This document shows, in pieces, positions 16,760 to 25,900 of a stretch of DNA of 64,000 bases. The notes under the pieces are model-generated. The model was not told where the DNA came from. It made no database searches and was given only the letters and a program-made list of their open reading frames with translations. Origin of the DNA: Anaerolineales bacterium (lineage in GTDB: Bacteria > Chloroflexota > Anaerolineae > 4572-78 > J111); assembly GCA_015075185.1 (NCBI GenBank), contig JABTUW010000005.1, positions 186,001 through 250,000 on the forward strand, written 5' to 3'. Position 1 is the stretch's first letter. Each line of letters starts with the position of its first letter. The translations under genes and the position numbers were made by a program.

Positions 16760-17124
16760 TCCCCCCCCAGGCTGGCTAAATCCACCTCAAATTGAGTTTT
16801 ACATTCCGGGCACGTCACCTTGATCGCGCTGGTGCCTTCCTCATTAATCCGGCGATAAAGAGTCTGGAGATAGGCCAGGTCGGCGGCAAAGAGATTCTCG
16901 ATGACGCCAGTGGTCACCTGGGGTAAGGTGCCCAGCTTGACAATCACCCGCGAGAGCAGAATGATGACCAGATAGGCTTGATTGTTTTGCACGCGCATAT
17001 CCCGCAAGGGAGCGATCTCATCCATAGCCGTAGCCAGGCGCATGATCCCGTGTTTGTGCAAGTTGCCGTCTTTATCAACGTACCCGCGCGGCAGGGTGAA
17101 CTCGAACTCGGTTTGTAAGCTCAT
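16753..17124 (-). CDS. tail assembly chaperone-like protein (phage E/gp41-type)
   Basis: 123 residues. EFTLPRGYVDKDGNLHKHGI and MRLATAMDEIAPLRDMRVQ resemble phage tail-assembly proteins of the E/41/14 group (PF10109 type), which bind the tape-measure protein during tube assembly. The C-terminus has a CPEC pair that could bind zinc. The gene lies 14 bp after the major tube gene. Its last codons read CTG GGG GGG GAA TTG TAG, and the DUF6760 frame begins in the -1 register over the same G8 run, so this gene may also supply the N-terminal part of a longer frameshift protein, as in lambda G/GT. Confidence 0.75.
   Translation of the reverse strand: MSLQTEFEFTLPRGYVDKDGNLHKHGIMRLATAMDEIAPLRDMRVQNNQAYLVIILLSRVIVKLGTLPQVTTGVIENLFAADLAYLQTLYRRINEEGTSAIKVTCPECKTQFEVDLASLGGEL
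16760..16768 (-). promoter_or_regulatory. G8 slippery run, candidate programmed -1 frameshift site
   Basis: The coding strand reads CTGGGGGGGGAATTGTAGG. Zero frame: CTG-GGG-GGG-GAA-TTG-TAG. Slipping back one base gives GGG-GGG-GGA-ATT-GTA-GGC and enters the DUF6760 frame two codons before the zero-frame stop. An indel sequencing error in the run is the trivial alternative, but the chaperone frame also ends cleanly here. Confidence 0.6.
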
Positions 17125-17138
17125 GCCTTACTTCCTGG

Positions 17139-17594
17139 CTAAGACACCCGCCACATGCCTTCGTGGACGATGGTTATTTCTTCGACACCAATCTCATTGC
17201 TATCGGATTTGACGCTGGGGCCGGTCACTTTGGAAGGCCAGGCATTTTCAAAGTTCCAGCGAGCCACTTCTTCGTAGTTCCGGTCGAACATGATGACGGA
17301 GCAGTTGGTGCGCGAACCTTTCATGTCACCTTTTTCGACCATAGCCCGCCAGTCCCAAATCTGCATATCGGCGGTAACGCCCCGCTTGAGCGTGACATCC
17401 TGCCACTTAAGCCGGCCCGGAATCTTTTGCACAATTTCCTGGCCCTTGTCGTTGACCACCTTGTGCTCGACAATCTCGTGCTCCGAGCCGATGCCGCTGG
17501 CCTCGGTGAAATAACCACTCATCTTGCCTTCAATTTCTAGCCCAAAATTAAAACCAATTAGGGGATCAGTCTCCCGTCCAGCTTTTCCTGCCAT
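17139..17594 (-). CDS. inner tube protein (T4 gp19/TIGR02241 family; Afp1 type)
   Basis: 151 residues with the same fold signature as the other tube gene: IGFNFGLEIEGKMSGYFTEA, then EHEIVEHKVVNDKGQEIVQK and WQDVTLKRGVTADMQIWDW, ending ENAWPSKVTGPSVKSDSNE and IGVEEITIVHEGM. It follows the sheath gene and precedes the tail chaperone, so it is probably the major tube subunit. The ATG at 17594 has a GGAG-type site (aaggagataacct on the coding strand) upstream. Confidence 0.9.
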   Translation of the reverse strand: MAGKAGRETDPLIGFNFGLEIEGKMSGYFTEASGIGSEHEIVEHKVVNDKGQEIVQKIPGRLKWQDVTLKRGVTADMQIWDWRAMVEKGDMKGSRTNCSVIMFDRNYEEVARWNFENAWPSKVTGPSVKSDSNEIGVEEITIVHEGMWRVS

Positions 17595-17699
17595 AGGTTA
17601 TCTCCTTATTAAATAGTGATCAGTAATCAGTAATCAATCGTCAGTATGCTTCAGTTCTTGCGCCAAAACTGACGCGAAGCGTGGATACGAGAAAATTTT

Positions 17700-17750
17700 G
17701 GAAGGTTGAAAGGTTGGAGAACTCTCATTTTTCCAGCCCAGCAACCTTCC
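17700..17750. repeat. imperfect inverted repeat in intergenic spacer (ggaaggttg word type)
   Basis: GGAAGGTTGAAAGGTTGG (17700-17717) pairs with CCAGCCCAGCAACCTTCC (17733-17750) with four mismatches. The spacer 17595-17769 between sheath and tube genes also holds reiterated agtaatcag words. Confidence 0.55.
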
Positions 17751-17769
17751 CTATCCGCCAAAAGCGATC

Positions 17770-19458
17770 CTACTCTGCCGCGTTAGGCCCGGCCCATTGG
17801 CTGATGCGGAAGATAACAAATTCAGCCGGTTTGACCGGACACAGACCAATCTCGATGACCAGCCGGCCCAGATCACGTGACTCCGGTGGGTTAAGTTCCT
17901 CGTCGCACTTGACGTAGAAAGCTTCCGCCGGAGAGAGGCCAAAGAGCGCCCCATCACGCCAGACCATGCGCAAAAAAGCGCTGACGTCGCGCCGGACCCG
18001 CGCCCACAGCCGTGGCTCATTCGGCTCAAAGACGACCCATTGTGTCCCCCGTTCGATGGACTTCTCGATGAAGTTGAAGAGGCGGCGCACGTTCAAGTAG
18101 CGCCAGGAGGGGTTGCTGGAAAGCGTCCGCGCGCCCCAAACCCGGATGCCCATGCCGGGGAAAGCGCGGATACAGTTGATGCCATTGGGATTCAGTGTAT
18201 CCTGCTCGCCCTTCGTCACATTGTAAGCCAGGTTGGTTGCGCCTCGCACCACCTCATTGGCCGGGGCCTTGTGGACACCGCGGGTGTTGTCATTGCGCGC
18301 CCAGATGCCGGCCATGTGGCCGCTGGGCGGGATGTGAACCGGGCGGTTTTGCACCGGGTCCATCACTTCAACCCAGGGATAATAGAGAGCCGCATAGCTG
18401 GAGTCGTACCCGGCCGTATCCATGCGCCACTTCTTGATCTGCTGCGGGTTCATGCCCGGAGGCGCATCCAGAACAGCGACCCGGTCCCCCATGCGCTCGC
18501 AGTGGGCAATCATCAAGGATTGGACGGCTTTGACCATCGTCAGATCGAGTTTTTGGCCGGGCATGGGGGTCATCAAATCCGGCACGCAGACCATGGTAAT
18601 ATCGTCAATGGCCTCCAGTCCTTCCATGCCGGTGCGTTCCATGGCCTCACCCTGAAAATCTTTGTACTCAGCCGGGGTTAACAGATTGTTTTCAATGCTG
18701 AGGGATTGTTGTTGGGCGCGGGGCCAAACCTTGGCCAGCGGTGCGGAGGCGTCCGCCACAAATACATTAACGAACTGGGGCGCTTTATTGTCCTTGAAAA
18801 CGACACGAACGGTTTTAGCGCCGCTCTCGTCAACCTCTTGGGCCAGAGCCACATCGGGGATAACTTCTTTGACTTGCCAGCCGCCCCCGCTCTTCTCTCG
18901 CTCAACAGTCAGGGTAAAGGATTGAGGCCCGCTCTCGGCGACCGGGGCGGCTTCTTCAGGAGTTTCAGCCGGGGCGGCCTCGCCTTCTTTGGGCTTGTCG
19001 CCTTTTTTAGTGGCAGCGGTTTTAGGTTCAGGCAACTGTGGGGTGTCAACTCTGACTCGCATCCGCAATCCTTCAAAGCCGGCCTGTTTGGCCCTGACCA
19101 CCAACTGGGGTTTTCCGTCCGCATTGAGCAGCGCCGCCTGGGCTTGAGGGATGGTTTTAACGCTGAGTACATAACAGCGGGTGCCGCCGTTAAGAAAATA
19201 ACCATAAACCGCATGGGGCGTATAAGCTCCATCCACAAATTGCCCAAATCGCTCTACGTACTGGCTCCAATTGGTAACTAACTGGGGTTGATTGAGCAAG
19301 TTGCGGGTAATAATCTCCCCGTCAACCTGCTCCGTGTATTGAGCCTTTTCGGTGAAGCCGACAAAGGCAGCCATAGCTGTCCCAACCCCCTCGATTGGTT
19401 TAGGGCCACGATCTACTTCCTCGATGTAAACCCCCGGTGATAAATATTCTGGCATCAT
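17770..19458 (-). CDS. contractile sheath protein (Afp2-4 type)
   Basis: 562 residues. N-terminus EYLSPGVYIEEVDRGPKPIE is the universal sheath start; TAMAAFVGFTEKAQ follows. The C-terminal conserved core is present: GVHKAPANEVVRG, GIRVWGARTLSSNPSWRYLN, FNFIEKSIERGTQWVVFEPN and a final FVIFRISQW. Residues ~160-210 hold a Lys/Pro/Glu-rich insertion (KKGDKPKEGEAAPAETPEE), probably a surface loop. Only one sheath gene is present, where Afp has three. Two adjacent ATG codons (19458, 19455) follow AAGGAGG; the second has better spacing. Confidence 0.93.
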   Translation of the reverse strand: MMPEYLSPGVYIEEVDRGPKPIEGVGTAMAAFVGFTEKAQYTEQVDGEIITRNLLNQPQLVTNWSQYVERFGQFVDGAYTPHAVYGYFLNGGTRCYVLSVKTIPQAQAALLNADGKPQLVVRAKQAGFEGLRMRVRVDTPQLPEPKTAATKKGDKPKEGEAAPAETPEEAAPVAESGPQSFTLTVEREKSGGGWQVKEVIPDVALAQEVDESGAKTVRVVFKDNKAPQFVNVFVADASAPLAKVWPRAQQQSLSIENNLLTPAEYKDFQGEAMERTGMEGLEAIDDITMVCVPDLMTPMPGQKLDLTMVKAVQSLMIAHCERMGDRVAVLDAPPGMNPQQIKKWRMDTAGYDSSYAALYYPWVEVMDPVQNRPVHIPPSGHMAGIWARNDNTRGVHKAPANEVVRGATNLAYNVTKGEQDTLNPNGINCIRAFPGMGIRVWGARTLSSNPSWRYLNVRRLFNFIEKSIERGTQWVVFEPNEPRLWARVRRDVSAFLRMVWRDGALFGLSPAEAFYVKCDEELNPPESRDLGRLVIEIGLCPVKPAEFVIFRISQWAGPNAAE

Positions 19459-19620
19459 AACCTCCTTGGTTGAATGTATTTTCTAATTTACACGCCTGCA
19501 CGCTGAGTAACCTATGCCACGCGCGCCTGCTTGCTGACTAAAACTGGGACACGAGTTCCAAATCAATTCTTTTTCGCTGCTAATCCGGGTTGTTAACTAC
19601 CCCTCCTTTCCACAAGGAAC

Positions 19621-19680
19621 AGGTGAAACGTGAGGCGTGAAAAATAGTACGGTAAATTCATCACGCTTCACGTTTCACCT
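19621..19680. repeat. near-perfect inverted repeat upstream of the sheath gene
   Basis: AGGTGAAACGTGAGGCGTGA (19621-19640) pairs with TCACGCTTCACGTTTCACCT (19661-19680) with one wobble over 20 bases. The 277-bp spacer 19459-19735 between the cap and sheath genes contains this hairpin and no gene. Confidence 0.75.
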
Positions 19681-19735
19681 ATTTACCACTTAAATAAATT
19701 GTCATTTACTACAATTCTTGCCGGCGCAATCCCCC

Positions 19736-20572
19736 TTATACCGTCAAATCATAATCCGGGGCCGGAACCGTAATTTTATGCTGGCGTGGCTTCCGGCCCT
19801 CGGTGCTGATTTCCAGGGTATAATCGCCGGCTTTTAGATTACCAACCATAAAGCGGCCCTCCGGTTGCAGCGGGATATTCAGTCCTTGCTCCACCAGGGT
19901 AAGCTGCACTTTATCCAGCGGCTTTTCGCTGCGCACCGTCCCGCCGATGGTCCAGAACAGGTCGGCCGAGGCTGGGCTGGTCAGTGCATATTCTTCGGGA
20001 TAGCCAGACTGGCCAATCCTGAGTTCGCGGGTGCGAACCAGCGGCGTGGTCAGCGGTTGGTACGGGTTAAGGGCCAACGTAATCATGCAGCCAATGGTCG
20101 GCCGCAGTTCGTTGTCCAACGCGCTCCACACCTCGGCCGGATTCCGTATCTCCTCCTCTTGAGCCACCATAACCGGGATCGGCACGGGCTGAGTTTTCAG
20201 ACTCTCCGCCAGCAGGTCGTCCGGCAAGTGAGGCAAGCGAAACAAAGCCATCAGAGTCCGGGTTAAAAGGCGATGCTCGTCTTCAGGTTCAGCCGCCCAG
20301 GCTGTAATCATGTAATGCAAATCCACCCTGAACGGCTTGCGTCGCTGCGTGACCGTGCCATTCGCCTGGCGCTCAACCTCCCACATCGGCTGGGTTTGGC
20401 GCAGTTTATTGTTCTCGCGGATATCGTATAAATAGAGATTCAGCGTGGGCCGGTTGAGCCGGGCCGACCATTCCCGCTTGGGCTGGTCGAAGCTGATCTC
20501 CACCTCACCGTTTTTGATGGGAATCTCGCGGATGAGAAGTTTCCGCAAGGTCTCGTCCAGGTCATTAATCAT
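19736..20572 (-). CDS. Pvc16_N/DUF4255 tail terminator (Afp16 type cap protein)
   Basis: 278 residues. The Pvc16 N-terminal domain (formerly DUF4255) is recognisable: MINDLDETLRKLLIREIPI, then RPTLNLYLYDIRENNKLR, DLHYMITAWAAEPEDEHRLL and LALNPYQPLTTPLVRTREL. A C-terminal ~80-residue carboxypeptidase-regulatory-like beta module (GRFMVGNLKAGDYTLEIST) follows. Cap proteins end tube and sheath growth and set the length with the tape measure. It is 10 bp downstream of the DUF4157 gene. Confidence 0.9.
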   Translation of the reverse strand: MINDLDETLRKLLIREIPIKNGEVEISFDQPKREWSARLNRPTLNLYLYDIRENNKLRQTQPMWEVERQANGTVTQRRKPFRVDLHYMITAWAAEPEDEHRLLTRTLMALFRLPHLPDDLLAESLKTQPVPIPVMVAQEEEIRNPAEVWSALDNELRPTIGCMITLALNPYQPLTTPLVRTRELRIGQSGYPEEYALTSPASADLFWTIGGTVRSEKPLDKVQLTLVEQGLNIPLQPEGRFMVGNLKAGDYTLEISTEGRKPRQHKITVPAPDYDLTV

Positions 20573-20582
20573 TCAACTTCAC

Positions 20583-21362
20583 CTATCCTAATTCCTCTTC
20601 CTCTTCCGGCATTGCCTCCCGCTGGAGGGTCTTTGCCTGGAGTTCATCTTCCGGGAGTTCCTCGCGCTGAACTGTCTTCATCTGGAGTTCATCTTCCGGG
20701 AGTTCCTCGCGCTGGAGGGCCTTTGCCTGGAGTTCATCCTCCGGCACCTCTTCTCGCTGGACTCCACTTGGTACCGTCTCAGAAGCGGCCGTATTGTCCG
20801 CCATAAGCGCCTGCTTGGCGACGGTGTCGGCTTCTTGTTCAAAGGTGTCGCCGGGTGGGTTGACCGTCATCCCGCTGCTCCCGCTCACCCGGCCCGAACT
20901 CTGCTGGACGACGTGAGTCAGTTCATGGGCCAGCAGTTCCTGGCCGCTGCCGGAACCAGGATTGTACTCGCCCTGTTTGAAGAAGATATCCTGCCCGGTC
21001 GTGAAGGCTTTGGCGCTGAGCTGCTGGTTCAACTGGTGCGACTCGGCAGAAGTATGCACCCGCACCCCACTAAAATCATGCCCCATGGCCGCGCCCATCT
21101 GCTGCTGCACGCCGCTGTCCAGGGCCTGCCCCCCACCCCGCGCCCCATTGATACGCTGGGTGGTCTCATCATCCAACTGGAATGCGCCATCGCCACTGCG
21201 CTGGGCGATGAGCCGCTGCACCGCCCGGTTGCCCACACGCTGCTGCAAACCCAACAAGGCCGACGACCCGGCGCCAGGGCTGCCCTCATGGGTTTGGGCC
21301 GGCTCTGCCTGCTCAGGCTTGCGAATCTTGGCTTTTTTTTCGTCAGGGATAAGTTCTTGAGA
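20583..21362 (-). CDS. stand-alone eCIS-core (DUF4157) protein with acidic tandem-repeat tail
   Basis: 259 residues from the ATG at 21362 (GAGGGG upstream); an in-frame upstream start at 21434 lacks a site. Residues ~30-60 carry the cargo leader core LLGLQQRVGNRAVQRLIAQ. Residues ~85-190 are the eCIS-core domain: MGHDFSGVRVHTSAESHQLN, FTTGQDIFFKQGEYNPGSG, ELLAHELTHVVQQSSG, with the HExxH pair (HELTH). The C-terminal ~65 residues are tandem 15-residue acidic repeats around QREELPEDELQAK. DUF4157 proteins are hallmark eCIS partners; whether this one is a protease, a cargo loader or cargo itself is not settled by sequence. It lies between the cap gene and the cargo region. Confidence 0.9.
   Translation of the reverse strand, partial: SQELIPDEKKAKIRKPEQAEPAQTHEGSPGAGSSALLGLQQRVGNRAVQRLIAQRSGDGAFQLDDETTQRINGARGGGQALDSGVQQQMGAAMGHDFSGVRVHTSAESHQLNQQLSAKAFTTGQDIFFKQGEYNPGSGSGQELLAHELTHVVQQSSGRVSGSSGMTVNPPGDTFEQEADTVAKQALMADNTAASETVPSGVQREEVPEDELQAKALQREELPEDELQMKTVQREELPEDELQAKTLQREAMPEEEEELG
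20622..20756 (-). repeat. 45-bp tandem repeat, three units
   Basis: Units 20622-20666, 20667-20711 and 20712-20756 encode QREELPEDELQ(A/M)K-type 15-mers at the C-terminus of the DUF4157 protein; a degenerate fourth unit follows toward the stop. Confidence 0.85.
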
Positions 21363-21482
21363 CATAATTTTCCCCTCTTTCATTAAAAAAGCGTCTCGCC
21401 GTGTTTTGAAGGAGTAAAAGCGAACGACCGCCAATCAAGATTGGCATCACTCCCGTTTGTAATAAATTAAATACCGATTGCC

Positions 21483-21719
21483 CTACATCCGGCCAATGTG
21501 AAGCGCCAGGGCCTGTCTTTGAGCGCCTTGCAAACGAGCATCACCCAGCCGGGCAGATTGGGCCTGGATAGAGCCATCGCTCGCCGCGCCGCACAACCTT
21601 CCCGGCAGAACGTCAGGGTTAACCGGCAGGCCCTTACCTTCGGCCACAGCAGCCGGTTCAGCTTTGGGCTGGCTCTTTTTATCAGGTTGAGTCTTAACCG
21701 CTTGACTCGGTTTAGCCAT
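21483..21719 (-). pseudogene. leader-only remnant of a cargo gene (78 residues)
   Basis: The 78 residues align along their whole length with the N-terminal leaders of the large cargo proteins: a Lys/Gln-rich start (MAKPSQAVKTQPDKKSQPK), then SARLGDARLQGAQRQALALH and IGRM. It stops at TAG where the other leaders have the conserved Gln codon (CAG). The two codons after the stop still read GGC AAT (Gly-Asn), as in the QGN motif of intact leaders. This fits a nonsense mutation in a decayed cargo gene, with no recognisable cargo left downstream. A functional short leader protein cannot be excluded. Confidence 0.6.
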
Positions 21720-21921
21720 CGCAGGTCAAACAAACACTCCTTACTTGTGTTTGGCTAACGGCTGTATTTCGTTGTTCAGCTTATCTTCAGCAAAAATGCA
21801 GCAACTCGGAACTGGGGTTTTGTGGCAGAGAGTTTGTTAAGAACAAAGCTATCATATCACAAAAACCGTTTTTTTGCACTACTGTTTCTCAACAATTTCA
21901 GCGCTGTCATTCAGAGATTGG

Positions 21922-22752
21922 CTACTGCACCAGCGCGCTGACGTTCAAAGAAACCTTCTGACGCCGTCCTGGCTCACGCTGGCGATTATACTGCTCCTGC
22001 TCCAGTTGTACTTCTTTGATAAATTTATCCAAAACCTCTTTAACCTGTGTCTCTGGTTGATTCACCAGCCGCTTTTGGAGGGTTATCGCCCGGCGGCGGA
22101 TTGTCTCGACCAGGTTCTCTTCACGGATTTGCATGGATTGAAGCAGCCCTCGCCAGCTATTCTTAAGCGCATCAGGCGCATCTTTCCAGGCCGGACCAAG
22201 CAGCCACTGTTGAGGCAATTCGGTTTCATCCTCAAACTTATCGTCATGAATCGGGAAAGATTCCAGAATTTGGAGCCAGCGCTCCCGCTCAGAATTGGTC
22301 GCCTTTTGCCAGTCCAGGTCAATCCAACGGGGCACCCGGATCTTGGTTAGCACTCGGATATCCACCTGGGTAACAAGGCCATCTTTTATTTTGGGCTGAT
22401 ATTCGTACTTGTACTGGTACCAGTTACGGTCATCCTGAATCTGGCGGACCACCTCGTCAATGGTTTCCCCCTGGATGTCGTAATACTCAACTTCGGCCTT
22501 CTCGATCTTAATCTCGCCGATGGAGGGTGGCTGTTGGGCCTCTTCCTCTTTTTGTTCCTCCTCGCTCTGGCGCTGCACCGGCGCAGGTGACTGAAGCTGA
22601 TGTTGTTGAGCCAATAATTGCTGCACCGCCCGGTTGCCAAGTTGTTGTTGCAGCACAGCCAAATGATGATCAGCCGGTTTGGCCATGACCTGACTCTCGT
22701 CGGGCAAGCGAGGACGCTTTTTGATTCGTCGGCGAGTGAGAGCACGTTCCAT
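21922..22752 (-). CDS. unknown eCIS-associated protein with cargo leader core
   Basis: 276 residues from the ATG at 22752; a second candidate start (ATG 22686) would give 254. Residues ~30-50 hold LAVLQQQLGNRAVQQLLAQQ, the same leader core as the DUF4157 protein. An acidic segment (RQSEEEQKEEEAQQPP) follows, then a mixed alpha/beta region (KIEKAEVEYYDIQGETIDEV, VTQVDIRVLTKIRVPRWI) with a repeated 'I-x-V/D' strand pattern, and helices to the end (ITLQKRLVNQPETQVKEVLD). EVEYYDIQGETIDEVVRQI looks like the DUF922-type start seen in some secreted putative Zn-proteases, but no HExxH is present. I do not recognise its function; cargo is the likeliest role given the leader. Confidence 0.6.
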   Translation of the reverse strand: MERALTRRRIKKRPRLPDESQVMAKPADHHLAVLQQQLGNRAVQQLLAQQHQLQSPAPVQRQSEEEQKEEEAQQPPSIGEIKIEKAEVEYYDIQGETIDEVVRQIQDDRNWYQYKYEYQPKIKDGLVTQVDIRVLTKIRVPRWIDLDWQKATNSERERWLQILESFPIHDDKFEDETELPQQWLLGPAWKDAPDALKNSWRGLLQSMQIREENLVETIRRRAITLQKRLVNQPETQVKEVLDKFIKEVQLEQEQYNRQREPGRRQKVSLNVSALVQ

Positions 22753-22951
22753 AAGCGCTACTCTGCTTCAGGGCTACACAACTTCCGCAGAAGTTGTTTA
22801 TATTTTCGAAGGGAGAAATTTTGGTTTAATTGAAGGGTCAATGATTATCCCCATTATAACATAAAAACACAAATTTCGTCCTTTAATTTTGATTAAAATT
22901 TAACCACTTGAAGGCTTTACCGCACAACCGCCTTCATAAGGTGGATGAATA

Positions 22952-25900
22952 TTAATCCTGGTTAGCCGGAGCAGAAGGCTGCGATTCTTGCTCGGAACGA
23001 ATAGTTATCCGCCCGATCAGAGCAGCCATTCGTAGCAGCGTCCGCTTGGAGTCGGCCACTATCTTCATAATGGCCCCAGCGTCTAAGCCGGGCGTTTCGG
23101 CCAGGTAATCATCGGCGTTTTTCTTGACGGCGTCCAAGATTGTCGTAATCTGGCCGTCGAGCGTCTTCTTGGCCGCATCCAGATCGCTGGTGGCCTTAGC
23201 CAGTGCGGCTGGGTCCTTACGACCTAAAGCCAGCAAATCGCTCATGGAGTCGAAGAGAGAGCGGGTGCTCTTGCCCCCCATATCCACGCCAAATTGTCCG
23301 GCTGTCATTAAGATGCGGTCAGCATACTTGGCCATAGCCTTGGCGCTTTTTTCGGTAAAACCTTTGGTGGCTACATCGGCTACGGCGTGTTGAAGCATAT
23401 ACAGGTCATCCAGCAGGGCGGTGTAGCCCAGGGCCGGTGACAGGGCCTGGTAAGCACCACCCGGACGCAGTTTGGGTTCGCGGCGGGTCACGTGCTTGGC
23501 CCCGCCGCCGGGGGTCATGTACGGGCCAGGGATAGCCGCGTTAAGTTTACCTTGAATCGTGGCCATCTCTTCAGCGATGGCGGCTTGCGCGGCCGGATCG
23601 CCTTCTGCCGCCAGAAATCGCTTGTGCAGCACATCCATCTTGAGTTCCATTTGCCGGTAGATGTCTTCACCGGAAGCCATGTGGCGGGCCACATCCTCCA
23701 TGGACACGCCCATCTCGGCGGCCAGCTTCTGCACCTCAGCGGGATCAGCGCCCCGTTTCATCATACCGGCAAGGTAATCCGTAGATAGTTTGGTAATTTC
23801 TTTTTGCCGGGCGGCGACATCGGCCATGCTGACCCCCATCTCTTTGGCCATGGCCTTCACCGCCTCAGGGTCGGCCCCGTCTTTCATCATCTTGGCCAGC
23901 ACGTTCAGCTCGCTCTCCTTGACAATGCGCTTCTCGACTTCTTTGGCCGCCTTGCCGCCGATCTCTTTCAGCGGCTCCTCAAACATGTGCAGGCGGGTTG
24001 GATCGGCAAAAATGTCGGCGTCGAGCAAGTCTCGCCAGCCGGGGCCGTAACTCTGCTCCATCATGCGGATGGCGGCGTTGCGGTGCGAGGTGGAGCTAGA
24101 CCCCAGGAAGCTGACATCTACATCGCTGGTAAAGCTGGGAGTGCCGGTGCGTTCCATTTTGGGTGGGGCCAGGTCTTCCAGGTCCGGCCCCATGTCGGTG
24201 GCTTTTTGGGCCATTTTTTGATCCAGTGCATCAAATTGAGCCACCCGCCAATCCTGCATGCGTTTGCCCAGGGCCGCGCCTTCGGGGGTGGCGGCCAGGG
24301 CCTTGGCCGTTTTGGCCCACTTGCCGCCGGAGATTTGCACCAACGCGCCGGCATTGCCGCCGAGTTGGTCCAGGTGTTTGGCCATCTCCTCGGCGTATTG
24401 CTTGGCCGCTTCACCCCCTTCTTTGAGGGCTTTCTCGCCCAACTCGCTTAGACTTTTGGTCAAAGCCTTGACTTCTTCTTTGCTCAAGTTGGGGAAAGCT
24501 TGCAACACCTCATCGGCGTTTTGCAGCAGCTTCTTGGCCAGCGTTTCCTGGGCGGCCGGGGCCGCCTTTTGGATGGCCTCTCGGACAGCCCGTTGGGTGG
24601 CCTCTTTGCCGGCACCCTTGGCCGCCTTCCAGGCCGATTTGACCCCATCACCTACCAGGGGGATAAAGCCAATCAGAGCCATGGCCGTTTGCAGCTTGCC
24701 ATCTTTGCCGCCCGTGCTCCACATCTTGTAAATCCCCACCGCCACATCGCGCGCGTCGGCAATCTGGCCGACCACTGGGATAACCCCCATCACAATTTGA
24801 CCAAAGGTCATGGTGGCGCTGGGGTCCTCAAAGGCGTCGCCCAGAATCGCGCCGATAGAGAACTGCTCAAGATCGCTTAGTTCCTTTTTTGTGCGCCAGC
24901 CGGAGCCGCTTTCGGTGACGCCACGCTCCAATTCCCGGCCATCGTTGGTGATAATGCGCTGAATACCGGAAACCTGGTTACCCTTATCCAGCAAATAAAC
25001 GTAGCCATCGTCGTCCGGTTCCTTCATATCATAGCAATTGATGTTGGGGTTGAGGCTGAAGATGTGCATCCAGTTATCCGGCCCGGCCACCACCATCCTG
25101 GCCCCTTTCATTTTGAAAAAGTCCATATCCAGTTCCACCCGGCCCTCCGGGTCATTGGCGTAGCCGGTAATGGGGCCTAGTTCATTACCAACTTTAACCG
25201 TTGTATTCCAAACGTGCCCATAAGTCTCCCCAATCTTCTTGCCCGTGATGCTCAAGATTTTGCCGCCCATCTGGCGGACCACTTTCTCCATATGAGCTAC
25301 GATGTCCGCTATTTCTCCAGCCAGAACGGCCTGATAGGCGATGTTGAACTTTTCAATTTGCAGCACATTCTTAAAGGTGACCTGCCCGCCTTCATTATTC
25401 AGGAGCCAATGATTCGGCCCCCATTTGTAGGTAAACAACGGTTTTGGCTCCAAGCCCGGCCCAATGACCAACAAGGTGGCATGGGTAATCAGCGTTTTAT
25501 ACAAACTCTCGCGGAAGGCGCTCTCTTTGGTGTAATTGCTGGGCTTATCCTCACCCAGCATGTCCCCGGCCAGCAAGTTTTCGGTGGGTATAACCAGGGC
25601 TTGGTTCTTATACAGAAAATCTTGATGAGGCGCCATCTCGGCCTGAATGGCCTCACGTTTTCGCACATCGTCAGATAAAATGCTGCCCTCATACGGCTTC
25701 ATCTTATCGGCCAGCTTTTCAAGCTCAAAGCGAGCGTCAAAAACCTTCTGGAGAATGGCCATTTTGTCAGACGGCAAATTCAACTTGGGATATTGGGCAG
25801 TAACCATACCGGCCGCATCAGGCGCTTTACCTTTTGCCGCAGGGCCAGGCGTGGGCGGCGCGGGCTGCCGGGCGATGACCATATTTGTAGAGACCGCCGA

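Noticed and set aside
4041..17750. CRISPR array from short repeated words
   Set aside because: The repeats are inverted, differ between spacers, and lack regular repeat-spacer units; no cas genes.
4041..19680. Integrated prophage
   Set aside because: Only tail-type genes are present; no capsid, portal, terminase, lysis or replication genes. AAA+ Afp15, Pvc16 cap and DUF4157 point to an injection system.
4105..20572. Type VI secretion system
   Set aside because: Single-protein sheath with the SPGVYIEE start instead of TssB/TssC, and no TssJLM membrane complex or ClpV.
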